From NCBI GenBank assembly GCA_036245805.1, contig BTRK01000006.1:24832365-24896364 (forward strand): a stretch of 64,000 bases of DNA. The letters run 5' to 3'. The notes beneath the pieces are model-generated. The model saw only the letters and a program-made list of their open reading frames with translations, did no database searches and was not told the origin of the DNA. The stretch's first letter is position 1, and each line of letters starts with the position of its first letter. This DNA comes from Pristionchus mayeri (taxonomy: Eukaryota; Nematoda; Chromadorea; Rhabditida; Neodiplogasteridae). The position numbers were made by a program, and so were the translations under genes. Positions 60,089-64,000 of this stretch are shown here, piece by piece.

Positions 60089-62233
60089 TCACTTGACGTC
60101 GTAGATAATGGGTGAGTAGACATCCCTTGCTGCAGTTGTCCCCCACACGAAGTCGAAGTGGTTGTAGTCGGAGAACTTGCGACGAGACTGAAAGAGAGAG
60201 AGAGGAGGAGGATGGAGGGGGAGTGGGAGTAGGGGACAGATGAAGGTATTGTCTCCCTGCTCACCCCAATGGTCGTTCCATTGAGTGCAGGAATGAGTCG
60301 TCGTTCGATGTCTTCATCAGATACCTGCCATCCATCCATTCCTTCCTCTCTTTATCTTTCTCTCACTCACCAGCCAATCTTTGGCTCCCCAATAGATGTG
60401 AACTGGAACCGTCACCTTCGAGAAATCATAGATCGGGGGAGTAGGCTGACATTGAATGGCTTATCAATATTCGAATGAATCCCCTACCGACTTATAAGCA
60501 GCCATGTTCTTCTTCCGACTTCCGAAGTCGAATTTGCGAGTTGCTTGATCGATAACCATCTGGGTCCTGAGAAGAACTCTTGAGCTACGGTAGGATTCCT
60601 CAAACCAATGTTCCTACTAATCTCACCAATGGACGACATTTCTAGCAGATGTTCCCGATAGAACATGAGAGAAGTAGACTGGAGTACGGGTCTGAAATCA
60701 ATCCACTATTTACAGAAGACGCAAAATTGTTCTTCGTATTTTCTTCACTCGAATAGTAGCAGCCCGTGCTGGATTTCCAGTGATGCACATTGCTACTATT
60801 TAATCACCGGAGAGATGAATCACTACTTGGTGGAAGTATAACAAGTCACAAATAAAGAATAAGTGATTCGTGATTCCGACCTCGTTGTAGTATTGACTCT
60901 GTGGTCCAGCGACTTGGAAGAGAATGGAAGAGCAGATACCGAATGAGAAGGTGTGACTGAGAGAGAGGGAGAGATTGAATGGAAGAGGAAGGAACGAACG
61001 CGCAGATGGAAGCAGAGACGAGTCTGAAGAGAGAGACGGGCACCAATTCACCGATGGTCGAGTGACTGTTCCACCACTAGAAGGAGAGAGGAGTGAAGGG
61101 AGAGGAGAGGAAGACTCACTCTCAGCATGGGAATCGCCCATTGGAATCTTGCGAATAGTCCCTTTATATTGGCAACATAGACAGCAGGAGCGAGAGCATG
61201 GAAGGAAGAGATCTGCACTGATTCCTCGAAGAGAAATCATCCATTCACTCACTTGTTTCTTCAGTTTCTTATCTTCTGAGAGTCGTGCGAACATGATGAG
61301 AGATCCCTGAGAGTGGCCGACGTAGTGGAGGGAATCCATTCCACTCTCCTGTAATTGATTATCGATCTCTCCCAGGGGAATGGATGACCTACCTTGAGTG
61401 CTCGATTCACGAGTGCAGGCAAGTCTCGATCTGCCATGTCTTGCCATCTCAACTCACACTATTTCATTCAGCTGAATTTATAAAACGAACGAGAATTTCC
61501 AGAACTTGGCGTCCATTCCCGAATCGTGTCGGATGTGTTTCCTGAGAGGAGAAGATGACCATAGAGACGTATTCCTTCTCACTTACCTCCCATACTTGTT
61601 CCCTCTCACATTACCCATCCACACATCGAATCCCGCGTCGGCGAAGACATATCCTGAGAAGGGGAGAGTTCATTCGAAGCATTATCGGGATGCATAGTGG
61701 CTTGTCTACTATCTAAGCTGTAGTCCGTACCAGCAGCCTGATCAGGAGGGTTGTCTACCCAATTTGACGAGTCCATCTCCAATCCATGTTGCAGCAGAAT
61801 CACAGGTCGGCAGGAGGAGTTGCTGCCTGGAGGAATGCATTCAATCCCCTCTCCCCCCCTCCCTCTCCCCCTCTCCCCCCCCTCCCTCTCCCTCTCCCCC
61901 CTCCCTCTCTCCCTCTCCCTCTCCACTCTCACCGCCCTTCTTCCCATGGGGAATCCGATGCATCTGCAGTACATATCCATCCTCAGTGACTACATTGTGA
62001 GTCTCCACAGGATATCCCCATCGACGGATTGTTTGGGGCTGAAGGAATGAGAATCTCCATCACATACATCTTTACATCATTGATTCAGTAAAAAAACTGA
62101 CGACATTCATTCTGCATTCTCCGTTCTCAGGTGCGAATATGGCTAAGATGACCTGAAGAGAGAAGGATATCGAGTGAAGGAAGTGGTGGATATCACCAAA
62201 GAGAGAATGCCCATTGCACACATAATGGGGCAT
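60089..62233 (-). CDS. Acid lipase family (lysosomal acid lipase/gastric lipase type)
   Basis: These alpha/beta-hydrolases cleave triglycerides or cholesteryl esters, in lysosomes or after secretion. Exons: 62233-62104 (start uncertain), 62038-61933, 61826-61731, 61653-61587, 61541-61491, 61447-61393, 61348-61253, 61212-61120, 61076-61000, 60956-60881, 60691-60627, 60566-60488, 60445-60371, 60324-60265 and 60187-60089, giving about 408 residues. Hallmarks: [34 protein letters not shown] (oxyanion region), [19 protein letters not shown], nucleophile elbow GHSQG (Ser about 181), [10 protein letters not shown] (Asp about 354) and NHFDFVWG (His about 386). The triad is complete, so the enzyme is probably active. 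The first exon should encode a signal peptide, but mine is imperfect. Tandem with the lipase at 63331. Confidence 0.9.
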
Positions 62234-63330
62234 GCGAATATCAAGTAGTATCCTTTCGATGGTTTGCGAGGAGGATGATGATGGGCATGATGGGGGATCT
62301 TCGCAGTCATCTAAATAGAATGAACGAATGAGAACGGAGGACGAAGATCGATGAAATACTTGAAGGAAACAAGGATTTTGATAAAAAGAGGAAGTTCGCT
62401 GAAAGTTACGTGGGAGGTTATCGAAAGTAAGAACTAGCCAATCTGGTTTAGCGCGCAATTGGAAGAACGAAGAAAGAGAGATATGGAAAGAGTTAGCACT
62501 TATTACGCGCTTATAAAAACTATCGAGATGATAAACCATTGATACATAACAAGTGATTGAATATATCTAGTTCGAGTAATATTCAGAAGGGGAAGAGATG
62601 AGTGCAGTCTCAACTTTCACTGCACGAGGTGATTCCTCACTCTTCGAGATGGTCGTCTATTCTAGAGGAAAGAAGGCTCCTCTTAACACTCTCTCGTAAT
62701 CGCGTTAAAGGACATAATGGAAAGTTTGGCTGCGAAACTCGTCGCAAAGAGAGTAATTATGAATGATAACCAAACCTGATGAGGTCAAATGGCCAGGGGG
62801 ACTTCTACAGTAATGATTCGTTCGTTGACTAGATTGAGAAGGAGTGAGTGTTGCAATGGAAGACTAGTGGAAACCATCCCCTTCCCTCTCTTCCTTTCCC
62901 GAGGGTACACGAAAACCTGTTTTCGTGGTACGGTAACGGGAAACGGTACAAAGTGGCTGATTGTGCGTTCCGCAACGGGGTGATAAGGTTAGTACGAATG
63001 GACAGAGAATAGGAGGGAGGAGCACACCGACCTGTTGAGAGAGAGAACTCTCGAATCGTTCGTCCATTACTTCCTTCGACTGATCTGTCTAGTCATGCAA
63101 GATAGTTGATTTGGTTTTCATTGTCTTTTTATCTCTCAAAGAATGGGGAATTGAGAAAACCGGTCGATGGTGCAATTTCTACACTAAAAAGGGCAGACCG
63201 CCCTGAAAATAGTACAATGCAATAGGAGGGACACGTGAGGAAGTGTGGTTGTCTGATCTATCAAAGACGAGTCAATCATCGCATCGACGAGCACATGATG
63301 ATGGAGGTGTTTATCGATGGAGACTCCCCC
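62234..63330. other. Spacer between tandem lipase genes
   Basis: Contains the promoter and perhaps the true first exon of the 60089-62233 gene. No other gene is supported. Confidence 0.35.
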
Positions 63331-64000
63331 TCAGCACTGCACTGATCCTCCTAGATCCTTCCTGATGATGTCAATGATGGGGAGATACAATTCGGAAGTG
63401 GCTGTCAATCCCCAGATGAAGTCGATGTGAGTGTAACCAGGAATGAATTGATTCAACTGGAATAAGAGTAAGAGATCACTCCATCAGCAGTCGCACCTTC
63501 AGATACTGCGGATTGAGAGAGGGGATCAGATATTCCTGAATGTCTTGAGCATCTGCCAGATAGTCAAGATCCGACCTCAATCATCTCACTCTCTCATTAT
63601 TTCCATTCTCCTCACCAGTACAGATACATGTCAGTCTTGATGGTTGAGAAATCATATGTAGGTGGAGTGTTCTGAAGAATTCCGATTTCATCTTTCGATC
63701 TATTCATTGTTTGGTTCTTTCTTCCGTCGATCACAAATCAACACGTTGTGATCCCCTTTTCGTGAGTGATAACATCCAATATACTACACTATTCCTAGTC
63801 GTTCATTGGTTCAGAATTGCGTAGTTAGTCACCATTCCGTAGTGTTGGTAGTTCTTCTTGTTGCTACCGTAATCAAAGCGAAAGACGGTTCCCTTCTCGA
63901 CCTTCGAATTGAATATTTGGATGAGATCAGAGAAATAATCACAAGAAAGTGCGAAAAACAAGACATCGAGTATCGAAAGGAGCGAAACACGTTGATGTAC
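63331..64000 (-). CDS. Acid lipase paralogue, C-terminal part (cut by window edge)
   Basis: Minus-strand exons match the end of the neighbouring lipase. Last exon 63456-63331: PGYTHIDFIWGLTA, with the catalytic-His motif in the form THIDFIWG, to a stop after GGSVQC. An exon ends at 63497 (DIQEYLIPSLNPQYLK). Another near 63680-63615 reads NTPPTYDFSTIKTDM, and one near 63940-63830 reads FRFDYGSNKKNYQHYG. The tail is longer than in the paralogue. The Asp-bearing exon is less clear, since the YW at 63618 is followed directly by a donor. The remaining 5' part lies beyond the window. Confidence 0.82.

Overview
This window looks like nematode nuclear DNA. The genes are split by many short introns (often 40-60 bp). 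The gene content also fits: a secreted protein with three ShK domains, a nematode-type 7TM receptor, a tandem pair of acid-lipase-type genes and several small cysteine-rich secreted proteins. Most introns are very rich in pyrimidine or purine runs. A diplogastrid-like nematode is a reasonable guess, but the species cannot be read from the sequence. All exon boundaries below were read by eye from frame continuity, GT/AG sites and family similarity.

Left part (1-13.3 kb) holds three conserved genes. They are the 5' part of a LETM1 gene on the minus strand, a divergent ASPSCR1/TUG gene, and PAF1. One PAF1 intron has grown to 5.4 kb by collecting a tRNA-box foldback, a second foldback, and a 2.6 kb element with 30-bp terminal inverted repeats (TIRs) that carries antisense gene-like exons.

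Middle part (15-39 kb) holds a TIS11/ZFP36-type tandem CCCH gene on the minus strand. It is followed by about 8 kb of extreme purine/pyrimidine asymmetry, within which unrecognised minus-strand exons can be seen. Next comes a head-to-head pair of related secreted proteins sharing an LCCCGC...PCP cysteine module; I do not recognise this family. Further on are a 73-residue single-pass membrane protein, a lustrin-like/threonine-rich/3xShK secreted protein and an 88-residue secreted protein. Two foldback elements lie here, one with tRNA-like sequence in both arms.

Right part (39-64 kb) holds two tandem paralogous C2H2 zinc-finger genes. The first (AT-hook plus 4 fingers) spans nearly 11 kb because its introns hold a 3 kb palindrome built from tandem units, a TIR element carrying an inverted copy of the gene's own upstream region and first exon, and several smaller foldbacks. 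The second has 10 fingers and almost no insertions. Then, on the minus strand, come a 79-residue cysteine-rich secreted protein, a 7TM receptor and two lipase paralogues, the last cut by the window edge.

The strongest candidates for undescribed biology are the divergent LCCCGC pair, the self-copied inverted promoter and exon inside its own gene, and the foldback elements with Pol III box-like modules.
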